Origin: CAVTWD01 sp963738325
Lineage (GTDB): Bacteria; Actinomycetota; Acidimicrobiia; Acidimicrobiales; Ilumatobacteraceae
Direction: 5' to 3'
DNA: 64,000 bases
Assembly (NCBI GenBank): GCA_963738325.1
Contig: CAVTWD010000017.1
Location: forward strand, 62,001 to 126,000
Below the pieces are notes generated by a model. The model worked only from the letters and a program-made list of their open reading frames with translations. It made no database searches and had not been told where the DNA came from. Made by a program: the position numbers and the translations under genes. Shown here one piece after another: positions 36,901 through 46,527 of the stretch. How positions within the stretch are numbered: position 1 is the stretch's first letter; each line of letters starts with the position of its first letter.

Positions 36901-37911
36901 TCATGCGGATGTGATGAGTGCTTCGGGGCTGGGTTCGTTGATCCAGGCGATGGTGGGCAGCTTCGGCGGCTGGGGCGGGCGGTGCCCGAACCGTGCCGGG
37001 TTGGCGGCGTAGGCGGCGTCGAGAGTGACGGCCCGCTGGGCGCGGATCTCGTCGGCGGTGCCGTAGTGGACCGACGCCGGGGTGTGCAGCCCGATGCCGG
37101 CGTGGCGGTGGACGTGGTTGTAGTGATCGAAGAACGCGGCGCAGAACGCCCGGGCGTCTTCGATCGAGCCGAACCGGCCAGGGAAGGCCGGGCAGTACTT
37201 GAGGGTCTTGAAGTTCGCCTCCGAGTACGGGTTGTCGTTGCTCACATGCGGCCGGCTGTGGCTGCGGGCGACACCGAGATCGACGAGCAGCTGGGCGACG
37301 GGCTTCGATGTCATCGAGGTGCCCCGGTCGGCGTGCAAGGAGAGCTGGCCGCGGCCGATGCCGTGTCGCTGCAGGGTGTCGGCGATGAAGGCTTCGGCGA
37401 GCTCTCCGGTCTCGGCCGGCGACACCATCCAGCCGACGACGTAGCGGGAGAAGATGTCGATGACCACGAACAGCTCGTAGTAGACGCCCCGCTGCGGGCC
37501 CTGCAGCTTCGTGATATCCCACGACCAGACCTCGTTCGGTCGACGGGCGATGAGCTCGGGCTTCTTGGTCGCCGGGTGGGTGCGCTGCCGTCGCCGTTCG
37601 CGGTTCTCGCCGGCGACCGCGAGCAGCCGGTACATGGTGGAGATCGAGCACAGGTAGATGCCGTCATCGAGCAGCCGGGCCCACACCTGGGCCGGGGCCA
37701 GGTCGCAGTACTCCGCCGAGCGCAGCACCGTCAGCACCCGCTGGCGCTCCTGCTCGGTGAGCTTGTTCGGTGGGGCCGGCCGGGGTGCCGGCGGACCCGC
37801 CACTGGCGGTCGCTGCCGCCGATAGCGCGTCGCCCGCGAGACGCCGAGCAGGTCGCAGGCGGCGCTGGTCGATGTCATCGCTTCGAGCTCACCGAAGTGC
37901 GCCTCGATCAT
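36901..37911 (-). CDS. IS3-family transposase OrfB
   Basis: The 336-residue DDE integrase has an N-terminal HTH_21-like part (DLLGVSRATRYRRQRPPV), then the catalytic triad: WSWDITKLQGP, LSLHADRGTSMTS and the Glu in SNDNPYSEANFKTLKY. It ends with HYGTADEIRAQRAVTL. The start overlaps the OrfA stop (ATGA at 37908-37911). It is complete, so the element may still move. Confidence 0.9.
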   Translation of the reverse strand: MIEAHFGELEAMTSTSAACDLLGVSRATRYRRQRPPVAGPPAPRPAPPNKLTEQERQRVLTVLRSAEYCDLAPAQVWARLLDDGIYLCSISTMYRLLAVAGENRERRRQRTHPATKKPELIARRPNEVWSWDITKLQGPQRGVYYELFVVIDIFSRYVVGWMVSPAETGELAEAFIADTLQRHGIGRGQLSLHADRGTSMTSKPVAQLLVDLGVARSHSRPHVSNDNPYSEANFKTLKYCPAFPGRFGSIEDARAFCAAFFDHYNHVHRHAGIGLHTPASVHYGTADEIRAQRAVTLDAAYAANPARFGHRPPQPPKLPTIAWINEPSPEALITSA

Positions 37912-38294
37912 CGCGTCGACTTCGGATCGGTGTCCGCGCTCTCGGAGAGCCCTTCCAAGAGCGCGTGCAGTTTTCCCATGACATCGAGCGCCGATCTCGT
38001 CTTGGTCAGCTCCGTCTCCAACCGTTCGTTGCGGCGGCGCAGCCGCTCCAGCTCGACCTGCTCAGGGGAACGACGCGGCTTCGCCTTCGGCGCCAGCCCC
38101 TGCTGGGCGCCGGCATCGCGAGCCTTGCGCCACTCCGCCAGATGCGAGCTGTAGAGGGCCTCGCGGCGCAGCAACGCCCCGCGCTCGCTCGAGCCGACCG
38201 GCAACGCGTCGTACCCGTCGAGGATCTCGGCCTTGTACTCGGCGGTGAACGATCGCCGCCGAGGCCGGGCAGCCGGGTCGGGCTCGTCCACCAC
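37908..38294 (-). CDS. IS3-family transposase OrfA
   Basis: The 128-residue protein has an N-terminal HTH (RRSFTAEYKAEILDGYDAL) and a C-terminal leucine-zipper-like coiled coil (RSPEQVELERLRRRNERLET). It binds the IS ends and pairs with OrfB, whose start overlaps its stop. Confidence 0.9.
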   Translation of the reverse strand: MVDEPDPAARPRRRSFTAEYKAEILDGYDALPVGSSERGALLRREALYSSHLAEWRKARDAGAQQGLAPKAKPRRSPEQVELERLRRRNERLETELTKTRSALDVMGKLHALLEGLSESADTDPKSTR

Positions 38295-38409
38295 GCCATC
38301 ATGGGCGCGCGAAGCAGAGATGCAGTCGTCATGGTCATCGGGTCTACGTCTTCCAGACTCGCCCTGCAGGGATGGTCGGCTACCGCAGGTGTCTCACGTC
38401 AGCCTGACA

Positions 38410-38679
38410 GACAGGGACGGCCGAACCGTTGAGCACTCCACCCAGACCGCCCGTGTCGTACGTGTCGGCCGGGCTCAGCGTGCCATCGTCGGCCCGGTGA
38501 AAGGCGACGATCTGGTTCCCGGCGGTGTTGTCGGTCTGGACGAAGACGACGTGATCGGCGCCTTGCGAGAGGTGTCGGCCAATGGCAGCTTGCTGCGCTC
38601 CTGCGGCCAAGGGTGCCACCCAGACCGAAAGTCCAAGCACGGCGCCCGCGCCGATCGCTAACCGAATGGTTCGTCTCAT
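38410..38679 (-). pseudogene. 5' part of a secreted beta-propeller (lactonase-like) gene
   Basis: The protein begins with a signal peptide (IRLAIGAGAVLGLSVWVAPL, then AAGAQQAA) and continues HVVFVQTDNTAGNQIVAFHR and YDTGGLGGVLNGSAV. This is the first blade of YVTN/lactonase-type propellers. After NGSAV the IS3 element cuts in. Only 16 further codons survive on the other side, so this is a dead gene. Confidence 0.65.
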
Positions 38680-38869
38680 GCTGTCTCCTTCCCATCCCCG
38701 GGGTCGGGGCGTCGACCCACCTGACTCTGTTCGCCGGGTGGGCGTTACGCGCTCGGCGAGATGATCTTCACGTTGCCTCTAGACGCCAACCGCCCTCCGC
38801 TGCGCTCGCGTCGGAGCTTCCGCGAGCCACCGACGGGTCGGTTCGGTCACCTGAGCAGAGCGTGAGGAC

Positions 38870-39050
38870 TAATCGTCAGCGGGCCATTGGGAGCCGACTT
38901 GGTCACGCCTCCCCCGCTGCAGCGTTGCGCTACCAGCACCTGGTGAGCGCACGCGACGCTGCCATCGCTGACGGCATTGACCGCCTCGTCGGTGCCGCGC
39001 GTCCAACCCTCTCGCGACGGTGGTCTCGGCTGAGGATGGCACGCCCGTAG
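38870..39050 (+). pseudogene. C-terminal remnant of a tyrosine integrase
   Basis: The frame reads RLGHASPAAALRYQHLVSAR then DAAIADGIDRLV. This is the usual end of actinobacterial phage/ICE integrases, with the catalytic Tyr in ALRYQH. The upstream catalytic residues are absent. It lies 65 bp from a tRNA 3' half, the normal place for an integrase next to its attachment site. The 190 bp before it (38680-38869) hold nothing recognisable. Confidence 0.6.
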
Positions 39051-39115
39051 CACGCCGCCCCCGTCGCAAGCGGACCGCCTAACCGTTCATGGGCCCTACA
39101 CAGGTGATCCGCGGG

Positions 39116-39157
39116 TGGGCGCTGGGAGACTCGAACTCCCGACCCCGTCCTTGTAAG
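39116..39157 (-). tRNA. tRNA-Val(UAC) 3' half, probable att site remnant
   Basis: On the minus strand the 42 bases begin in the anticodon loop (CTTACAA), continue with the 3' anticodon strand GGACG, then a complete T-arm (GGGAG TTCGAGT CTCCC), the 3' acceptor strand AGCGCCC and discriminator A. The sequence upstream does not pair as D-arm or 5' anticodon stem, so no functional tRNA is made. Duplication of a tRNA from the anticodon loop to the 3' end is the hallmark of integrase crossover sites. Confidence 0.6.
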
Positions 39158-39272
39158 TCCGAAAACCGCTGTCCGGTTGGTGGTGGCCAGTGACATCGAG
39201 CCTGGTCAGGTGCGATGTGGAGGTCCGGCTGGTACGCCCGGAACCGCCTTCTGCCGGGTGGTGCATTGACAA

Positions 39273-39900
39273 ATGGTTGACAAGCCGGCCACCTTCGACA
39301 CCCTGTTGCGAGGCTTCTTCGGGACACCCCTTCCGTCACCGGCGATCCTGCGACGAGCTGACAACGCGGCGCACCGCCTCGATCACGGCGCAGCTCGCCG
39401 CGGCCCACCTCAGGCAGGTCCGCCCGGTAGCGGCCCTCGGTGGTCCACGGGTTTCGGCCCTTCGCGGCGCTGACGCTCGCTCGGCAGCCGAGGCCGCCCT
39501 GGTCGACGTGCGGGAGGGCGGAGCGTTCCCGGCGGGTCGCGTGGGTGATCCGCCTCCGACGCCTCCAGAGGTGACCGATTGGACCCGGCCCATGGTGGAG
39601 GGCCGGTTCGGCACCGATTTCGCCGCGTCGGTATTCGAGCTGGAGCCGGGCGGATGGTCCGTTCCGACAGCTTCGACATACGGCTATCACCTGGTGTTCG
39701 TCACCGGCCGGGCGGCGGCCCGGGTGCCTGATTTCCCGGACGTCGCGGCGCGGGTGGCGACCGACTTGGAAGTGTCGCGGCGGACGGGGGCGCTGGACCA
39801 TGTTTATGCGTCCGTGCGCGACGGCTATGACGTCGAGATCGAGCCGGCCGACGAGGGCACAACATCGCAGCCGGAAGCGGCACGGGCCCCCGTTGGTTAG
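39273..39900 (+). pseudogene. Parvulin-type peptidyl-prolyl isomerase, N-terminally degraded
   Basis: The C-terminal half is well conserved: DVREGGAFPAGRVGD, RFGTDFAASVFELEPGGWS, then STYGYHLVFVTGRAAARVPD. That is the PpiC/SurA parvulin core, including the conserved YGYHLV strand. The N-terminal part is open only in mixed frames (FDTLLRGFFGTPLPSPAIL in another frame), so the start is lost or frameshifted. It directly follows the tRNA-Val fragment. Confidence 0.5.
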
Positions 39901-40282
39901 GAGCCGTTCACACCATCGCCCCGGGCGTCGGTCTCGGCTCCGCGCCCCGTCTGCTAATCGCGTCCGAAGATCCCGGCGCGCCGAGTCCGCTACCGCGGGG
40001 TCGATGGCGCTCGCGACCTGTCCGATAATCGCGGCACACGCTGGGCGCTGGGGTGCGCGCTAACCGGCGAAGTGCGGTGATCGCCGCGTCCGATAATGGC
40101 CGATCTCGGGCGCTCGTCCCGCCCGTCGATCCGCCCGGTATCTGCGATCGAGAACCCGGGCCGTTGACGGCGCTCCGCCACTCGACTTCGGCCCGCGTAG
40201 GGGCGCTCGGTAACGACGTCGCTTCCGGTGAGCGGCCTTGGTCCCCGCCCTGTGGAGGGTCGGGTCACCGAAGGAGGCCGCC
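39901..40282. other. Intergenic DNA
   Basis: No gene is recognised. The motif TCCGATAAT occurs twice (near 40021 and 40089) about 70 bp apart, too short to call a repeat element with confidence. Confidence 0.35.
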
Positions 40283-40348
40283 ATGGCCACCACATCAGTG
40301 CTCGTCCGCTACGAGGATCCCGACGAGGTGCGCGAACGCGCCGCGTAG
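40283..40348 (+). CDS. Possible 21-residue small protein
   Basis: AAGGAGG lies six bases before the ATG of a short ORF reading MATTSVLVRYEDPDEVRERAA. The ribosome binding site is better than that of most neighbours. It ends 11 bp before the next gene, so it could be a small peptide, a leader, or the 5' stub of a lost gene. Confidence 0.3.
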   Translation: MATTSVLVRYEDPDEVRERAA

Positions 40349-40359
40349 CCTCGCCACCG

Positions 40360-41031
40360 ATGGTGATGTTCCGCACGATGGCCCGGTACTGGTCGGCACT
40401 GTGGGCGCACTGGAAGGTGCTCCTGACCGGAGTTCTCGCCCTCGTCATCGCGACCATCGGGGCCAGCCTCTCGATCGGGCCGTGACAGGTCGTGCTCGTC
40501 CTCGCCGCCATCACGCTCGTGGCCGCCCAGTTCCTTGCGTGGCGCGATGCCGACACGGAGCGGTGGGCTCTGCAGCGCAAGATGCACGAGACGCGCTACG
40601 GCCTCGGCCTGGCGACGGTCAACTGCAACCTGGCGATTCACCCGACCGAGCCGATCGAGGAGTTGCAGGTGGACCTGATGTTCGAGAACCGCACCGACGT
40701 GGCCCTCACCTATCAGGTGGAACGGGCGACGATCGCGATGGACGGCGGACCGCCCCTCTCGTGGTCGGGAAGACCAGGCCTGCTCGCACCGCACGCACAG
40801 GCCGGCTTCCACTGCAGGCCCGTGCGGACCACACCGCCGCCGAAGAAGACGTACTCCGGGCTGGTGGACTTCGTCGCGGTCTACGGACACCCCGACCTCG
40901 ACGAGGACCAGCCGGGACGGTTCCGCCTATCTCAATCCTTCCGCTTCGTCTTCGCGGAGGTCGCCAACGCGCCCGGTGAACACCGCTGGCGCTCCGAGGA
41001 CATCCAGTCACCTCGCCACGACCCAATCTGA
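40360..41031 (+). CDS. Membrane-anchored hypothetical protein with an in-frame TGA
   Basis: One frame runs from ATG 40360 (MVMFRTMARYWSALWAHWK) to 41031, interrupted only by TGA at 40483-40485. The stop lies in the short loop between two transmembrane helices (VLLTGVLALVIATIGASLSI and VLVLAAITLVAAQFLAW), where a Trp would fit. The rest is a beta-rich cytosolic domain (PIEELQVDLMFENRTDVALT). The family is not recognised. The stop may be a real nonsense mutation or a base error. Confidence 0.5.
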
Positions 41032-41039
41032 CACATGCT

Positions 41040-41307
41040 CACCCGGTCCTCACGGCACGTTCGCGCGGCCCACGGCCCGCTCACCCGAGCCTCGCACTCA
41101 CCGCTGCCGGTGAGCGCGGCGTACGCAGAGCCGACGACGTCGCGCAACGCCGTGTTCTTGTCCCCGGCCACCTCGATCATCCCGTCGAGCGTGGCCACGT
41201 CCTGGCGAACCTCGCTCAACCCGCAGCACGTCGACAGCGTGCCGGCGACCTGCCCCGAACCCGATGAGGAAGGCCGCCGCGACGCCAAGCACGGCCAAGA
41301 CGGCCAC
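41040..41307 (-). CDS. Small membrane-anchored Cys-containing protein (frameshifted)
   Basis: The frame starting at 41307 gives one hydrophobic helix (AVLAVLGVAAAFLIGFGAG). The continuation in the neighbouring frame reads VAGTLSTCCGLSEVRQDVAT and ALRDVVGSAYAALTGSGEC. The two parts fit as one small exported protein with a CC pair and a distant Cys. No family is recognised, and the end is uncertain because of an overlap with the convergent gene. Confidence 0.35.
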
Positions 41308-41324
41308 CGCTGGACTCTCGTCCC

Positions 41325-41345
41325 CACCAGTTAGCGGCGCATAGC
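41325..41345. repeat. Dispersed TAGCGGCG hairpin repeat, copy 1
   Basis: The core TTAGCGGCGCAT matches four other intergenic copies in this window. The flanks are the least similar of the five, with arms CCAG and a following ATAGCCGCGG. Confidence 0.45.
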
Positions 41346-41373
41346 CGCGGCGTTCCGGCCACGTTGGCGGTCT

Positions 41374-41770
41374 TCACGGGCTCTCTAGGTAGCGTCCGGG
41401 CGTGGTGCGCGCTTCGTGCGGCAAGGTCGGTGGCTTCGCGCGGTGGCGGCGTTGGCCGGTCCCCTCACCACCGCACGGAGCCTTGTGTAGCGACCCGTCG
41501 AGGCTGACCTCGGACAGGTCCAGGCCGACGATGCGGTCAAACGCGGCGAGCGCTTCGGACTTCAACGCCTCGAACACCCCGGCCGCGATCCACTCGTCGC
41601 GCCAGGCCCGCAACATCGTGTCCGACACTCGATGCTCCAAGATCGCGTCGACATCGAGCCAGGAAGCGCCCGTCGTGAGCCGGATCAGGATCCCCCAAGA
41701 CAGATCCGGTCCGGTCGAGCCCGATCGCGGCCCACGGCGCGTGCACCACGTCGATCTCGAGTGCGCGCAT
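41374..41770 (-). pseudogene. IS5-family transposase N-terminal remnant
   Basis: The frame reads WGILIRLTTGASWLDVDAIL, then DTMLRAWRDEWIAAGVFEAL and IVGLDLSEVSLDGSLHKAPC. This is the first DDE acidic region of IS5-group transposases with its GGEGTG loop. After GGEGTGQ the family sequence ends, so the catalytic core is lost. No inverted repeats are visible. Confidence 0.7.
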
Positions 41771-41882
41771 GATGTCGGCTGACCTCCCCGGTCGTCGGCT
41801 GTTGGGTCGCACTCGGCATCACAGCGAGCCAAGCCTCCGACCGGCGGATGGTCAATCCCGCGCGAGTCGTAAGGAGGTCCGC

Positions 41883-42308
41883 ATGGCTATGAAGGCGCTC
41901 GATTATGAGAAGATCCGCCAGCTCCTGGCCCGGTACAACTTCGCCATCGATCTGGGCGACGCCGAGGGCTGGGCGGCCTGTTTCACCGACGACGGCGTGT
42001 TCGAGTGCTCGGGCCTGCCGGAGTACAGCCCCTTCGGTGGAAGGCACGAGGGCGCTGAGGCCTTGCGGGCCTACGCCACCACGCACTTCTCACGCGCCCA
42101 GGGCCGAGCCCGCCACTGGAACTGGAACCTGGACATCGAGGGCGACGGCGAGGAGGCGAGCATGCGGTGCTACCTCCTCGCCCTCACGGTCGGTGAGCGT
42201 CCGGCGCTCAACCACAGCACCGGCATCTACCGCGATCGGCTGCGCAAGGTGGGCGGCGAGTGGCGCTTCGTCGAACGCCACATCACGATCGACCCCCTAC
42301 TTCGATGA
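41883..42308 (+). CDS. SnoaL/NTF2-like protein
   Basis: A textbook AAGGAGG precedes the ATG at 41883. The 141-residue protein has the NTF2-like cone fold: YEKIRQLLARYNFAIDLGDA, WAACFTDDGVFE, then HFSRAQGRARHWNWNLDIEG and VGGEWRFVERHITID. Such proteins are small hydratases, isomerases or binding proteins for hydrophobic substrates. It stands alone between an IS remnant and non-coding DNA. Confidence 0.8.
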   Translation: MAMKALDYEKIRQLLARYNFAIDLGDAEGWAACFTDDGVFECSGLPEYSPFGGRHEGAEALRAYATTHFSRAQGRARHWNWNLDIEGDGEEASMRCYLLALTVGERPALNHSTGIYRDRLRKVGGEWRFVERHITIDPLLR

Positions 42309-43054
42309 GCAACAACCGCGATTCAACGAGCGCCCCGGACACGGCTGTCGCTCCGCCGTTCCGTCATCCCTCTGCCGGAGGACGCCATGCGCTGGAAACC
42401 GCCTGGCCCCAACGTCGCCGACGCCGCCACTCCCCCGCAGGTCCGGTCGCTTTACTCGACCCCCAGCGTCCTGCACGCTGTCCGCGGCCTTCAACGGCGC
42501 TCAGGTAACCGCGCGCTACGAGTCCGAGGCCGCCAACGACCACCAGTAGGACGACCGGCCAGTGCACATTGCGTGCGCCCTTCGATGGCAAACCGGGAGA
42601 GCCAACGAAACTCGATGGCAGACATGCGATCGGTGCTTCCGCAGGTCAGACGCCACAAACGACCCCGACCTGCGGCGGCGTCGGCCCGCGAACTAGATAG
42701 ATGTCGTAGCAGAGGAAGACTTGGCCGACTGACCTGCTTGAAGGCAGTGAACCACCGCTGAATGACACGAGGATGGCACAGGCAGCTAGGACTCGGCCCC
42801 GTGGTGTGCTGCTTCCGAGCCCTTGGAACGACCGGCCCATTCAGCGCCTTCTCGTGCACACGACGAGCCTCGGCAGCGGCCCGCGCATTCGGATCCTCGC
42901 TTGGTCGACGCCAAGAGCGTCGAGATCCGGTCCTGAGCGCCGCTCCCAACCGTACACGATTAGCTCGAACGGGAAGGCGGCTCTGACTGCGGATTCGTCC
43001 CGATCCGTTCTCCTCACCTCCGACCGGTCCCGTGCTTCTGCGACTGACGGGGGC
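42309..43054. other. Long intergenic stretch
   Basis: Frames here are short and mostly Arg/Pro-rich shadows. A possible tail (minus strand, PSEDPNARAAAEARRVHEKA near 42885) hints at a decayed gene, but I cannot name it. I see no RNA gene. Confidence 0.35.
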
Positions 43055-44465
43055 CTACGCCGCCAGGGCTAGGACATCGGCGTAGGCCTCTTCCATGCAC
43101 CGCGCCAGAAGCGCCGAGTCCCGGACCGCGGCCGCGTCGACATGCAGCCCAAGGTCAAGGGCGGGCCCGACGGAGACCGCCGTCAGGTTGAAGGCCGTGC
43201 CGGCCACTGGGCCGAAGGCGTAGTTGTGCGTCATGCGGGCGCCCGCGATCCAAGTCTCGTCGTTGTAGGCGGGGATGTTGGACGTGGCGAAGTCGATGTG
43301 GGCGGCCTGGTTGCGGACCATGGCGGCGACGAGCGCCGTCGGCAACAGGTTGGCCACGGAAGCCACGGCCGCCATCGGGCCTTGGCCGTGGACCCTCGTC
43401 CCGGCGGCGCTTCAAGCGGTCGTGCACGGCGGCGAAACGCTCTCGCAGCGGCATCGCGGCAGCCGGGAGCTCCACCGGGACGGGTGTGAAGGCGTTGGTA
43501 CCGCTCGCGTCGCCGCGGGTGCTCACGACGAACGTGACATGGAAGCGGTCGGGGTCGGCGCCGAGAAGGCGGTGGTAGCGCGAGCTCCCCTCCACCGCAC
43601 CGGTCACGAACACGTCGTTGACGGTCCCACCCAAGACTTTGCCGGCCTGCCGGGTCTCCCCGAGCGGGATGCTCAGCGCCTCGAACCGGCGCCGGCGCGA
43701 CCTCTCTCGCCAGAGTGTCGAGCCGGCGAGGTGGAGCTGGTCGATGACCATGCGGAGGAGATCGGCGGTCTCGTCGCCCGCCTGGTCGAGCCGTTGCGGA
43801 TGCGTGAGCGCCTCGACGGCCCGGCGGGTGACGTCCACCGGTGCCCGCGCGAGGCCCGCCATGAGCCCGATGGCGTTGCCGACGAGGCCGGGCTCGGTGT
43901 CCTCCGGGTCGGCCAGCGACGCCTGCACGACGGCGTCGAGGTCGATCGGGGCCGGCTCGCCGTCCTCGGGGCCGGCGGCGGAGGCGTCGATGTAGCCGTG
44001 GGTCAGCTCGAGGAAGGCGGCGCCATCGGCCACCACGTGATGGATCTTTACGGCGAGGGCGGAGCGCCCTTCGGCCATCCGCTCCACCACGACGTACTGC
44101 CAGAGCGGGCGGGTGCGGTCGAGGGGGTCTTGGAAGTACTGAGTGGCCCAGTCGAGGACGGCTCGCACGCTGCCGTCGCCAGGCGCGCCGATGCGCCGGA
44201 TGTGCCAGTCCAGGTCCAAGTCACGGTCAAACGTCCAGCGCGGTGGGACCAGCGGGCCGGCTCCGGGCCCGACGTGTTGGCGCAGGCGCTTCACCGAGGC
44301 GACGATGTTGGCCATTCGACGGCGGAACCGCTCGGCGTCGAGCTGCCCCTCGAAGATGCTGACACCGGCGCCGCTGGTGGCCAGCAACGGGTCCCGGTCG
44401 ATGTGCCACATCATCGTCTCCGGCCCACTCATCACGCGCTCGACTCGGAGGTTCGGGCTGGTCAT
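43055..44465 (-). CDS. Third WS/DGAT acyltransferase (frameshifted)
   Basis: The active-site motif is HHVVADG at residues 142-148, after RPLWQYVVVERM. The N-terminus is MSGPETMMWHIDRDPLLATS. The frame breaks at about 43395 in a GGG run. Removing one G joins LRERFAAVHDRLKRRRDE to VHGQGPMAAVASVANLLP and leads to the expected SNIPAYNDETWIAGARM ending. It is distant from the other two copies. It stands alone in the accessory region. Confidence 0.82.
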
Positions 44466-45167
44466 GGCCGGATGCTATGCACTCCGCTGGTGCACGTGCC
44501 TGCCGCCCCGGAGCCTCTCAGGAGGTTCGAGAAGCGTCACCGCCGGCCCCCGGTCAAGGACGGTGGCGAACGCGTCGCGACGAGGGGTAGACACACACAC
44601 AAGCGACAGCCGCGCCGCACGCGACCTGGCACATGTCGAGACGGCCAGAACACGCGGGAACCGCACCACCGGCGTCCGCAGAACGCTGGGCCGCGCGATC
44701 GGCCAGTTCGCAACGGCAACCGAACGGCTCCGGCGACGCGCGAACGCGTAGCCGAGCAGCCTCATGTTACGCCCGGACCTCGCGGGACTCAGCAGGGCTC
44801 TTCTCTCGCGCGGTGTCCAGGGTTACCGATCGAGGGGACTTCGCCGTCGGCGTAGCCCTCGCTCAGCGCAGCTCTATCACGGCGATGGAGGAACGGCCCC
44901 TTCAGCCGGGAACTGGTGAAGCCGAGTGCGAGTGTTGTCAATACCGCTCATCCTGGACACCGTGCAGACCTTCGAGCGAGCCTCGATCACGGACGATCGC
45001 GATCACGAGCCTCTCAGCGGCTTGCAGCGCGGACATCACACCGTGTTCCGTGATCCGCTCGTCCGCACCATGACGGCTGATAGTGCCGGCAGGCATCGCT
45101 CGTGGGCCTTCTGTACCTCCAGCGTGTTGGGAGGGTGACTCCTGCTTCCCGAGCAAGGAGGAACCCG
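44466..45167. other. Intergenic stretch before the integrase
   Basis: No convincing gene is present. A minus-strand frame near 44940-45080 (HGADERITEHGVMSALQAAE) could be the tail of an unknown protein. AAGGAGG at 45155-45161 belongs to the integrase. Confidence 0.35.
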
Positions 45168-46073
45168 ATGGCACCGATCCGTACTCCCGACCGCTGGTCC
45201 TCGACACCGCCAGCGGAGTTGCTGGCGGCAGCCTGGTTGGCCGGCTACTCGTCGCCACGAACGCGGCGCACGTACCGGACGATGATCCGTTCCTGGTTCG
45301 AGTAGTGCGCCCGCTGCGAGCTCGAGCCGCTGGCGGCGCGCCGTGCCCACGTCGAGTTGTGGCAGCGCAGCCTGGAGCAGCATGGCTACGCCGTGCGCAC
45401 CGTCGCCCTGAAGCTCACCGCGGTGGCCAGCTTCTACCGCTAGTGCCAACAAGAGGACGTACTGGCCCGCACGCCGATGACCTGCGTACGCCGACCCCGC
45501 GTCGAGCGCTTGTCACCCCGGGGGGCGTTGAGCCGTGGGCAGGTCCACGACCTTCTCGCCGCCGCCGAGCGGCTCGGCGCCCATCCCTACGGGCTGTGCT
45601 GCGTGCTGGCCCTCAACGGGCTGAGAGTTGGTGAAGCGACCAGCCTCAACGTCGACGACTTGGACCACGACGGTCTCTTCCCGGTCCTGCGCTTCACTCG
45701 CAAGGGCGGCCGCCCCGGCACCGCCGTCGTGGCCCGACCCACCGAAGCCGCCGTGACCGCCTGCATCGGCGAGCGCGCCTCGGGACCGCTGTTCGTCAAC
45801 CGGGCCGGTGGCCGCGTCGATCAACGAGCAGCGCAGCGAATCCTCGATCGAGCCGTTGGCGGTTTGCATGGCCGTCATCCCCGGGTCACTCCGCACGTGC
45901 TGCGGCACAGCTGGACAACGTTGGCCATTGACGCCGGCGTCCCCCACGACCAGATCCAACACGACGGCGGCTGGGCCGACGCCCGCATGGTCTCCTACTA
46001 CACCCATGGTCGCGACCAAGCCCTGCGGGCGACCACCCACAGCGTCGCCGCGTACGTCCTCAGCGCCGCCTGA
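45168..46073 (+). pseudogene. Tyrosine integrase with two in-frame amber codons
   Basis: One frame runs 301 codons from ATG 45168, behind a perfect AAGGAGG, to 46073. TAG codons at 45303-45305 and 45441-45443 interrupt it, each followed by TGC, at positions where a Trp or Tyr is usual (after WFE and after SFYR). All catalytic residues are present: Arg in LALNGLRVGEA, HxxR in TPHVLRHSW, the His/Trp region HDGGWAD and Tyr in MVSYYTHG. Either it is a recent pseudogene, or the stops are base errors or are read through. Confidence 0.7.
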
Positions 46074-46527
46074 CGACGACCGAAGCCCAAACAACTCGAA
46101 GCGCCACCCGGCTGCCAAGGCTGACTGCGGCGCATGTCGTCGCGTGGAGTCGCACCGCGAGGATGGCGACTGGCCTGGCGTGCCCTAGCTCACTGTTGGT
46201 GGCGCGATGGTGGCACACCAGTCCCGTCGCCGTCGTGACGGTCAAAGTGCTTGTCGACGCGGCACGGGTGGTGGTAGCACCAAGTTCATGGCAATAGCGG
46301 TCGACCTGGGTGACTACGTGGCCGCGGGCTATTGGATCGCGCGGCCCGTGTCCCGCCCTATGTGGTGTGATGCCCGGTTCGTTGCGGTACCGCTCAATGC
46401 TGTCGGTCGTCGGAGTGGACGACGAACGGCCCAGGCGAGGGCCGTGCTCGACGTAGATGCCGCTGTTGTAGTAGTTGACGATCGGCGCCGTCGACGACCC
46501 GGTGCCGCAGCCGAGTCCCCGTCCGCT
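46074..46527. other. Intergenic stretch
   Basis: A plus-strand frame includes FMAIAVDLGDYVAAGYWIAR near 46285-46345, which looks protein-like, but it has no clear start, stop or known family. Nothing else is recognised. Confidence 0.35.

Larger units (their letters stand above)
36877..38409 (-). mobile_element. IS3-family insertion sequence
   Basis: Two overlapping transposase ORFs lie between imperfect inverted repeats. The left end TGTCAAGCCCGGTGAGACA (36877 inward) matches the right end, which reads on the minus strand TGTCAGGCTGACGTGAGACA. The host coding sequence resumes on both sides (NGSAV and VDHLAS), confirming insertion. The exact ends may be off by up to about 12 bp, and no clean target duplication is visible. 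Confidence 0.75.

Noticed and set aside
36889..38396. Alternative IS3 ends at the TGAGACA repeats
   Set aside because: Inverted similarity extends 12 bp further out to TGTCA, and the host frame resumes beyond that point.
40020..40100. TCCGATAAT direct repeat
   Set aside because: Nine bases, two copies, no associated structure; chance is likely.
40483..45443. Genome-wide recoding of TGA or TAG
   Set aside because: TGA and TAG end many intact genes here in the normal way, including the ATGA overlaps.
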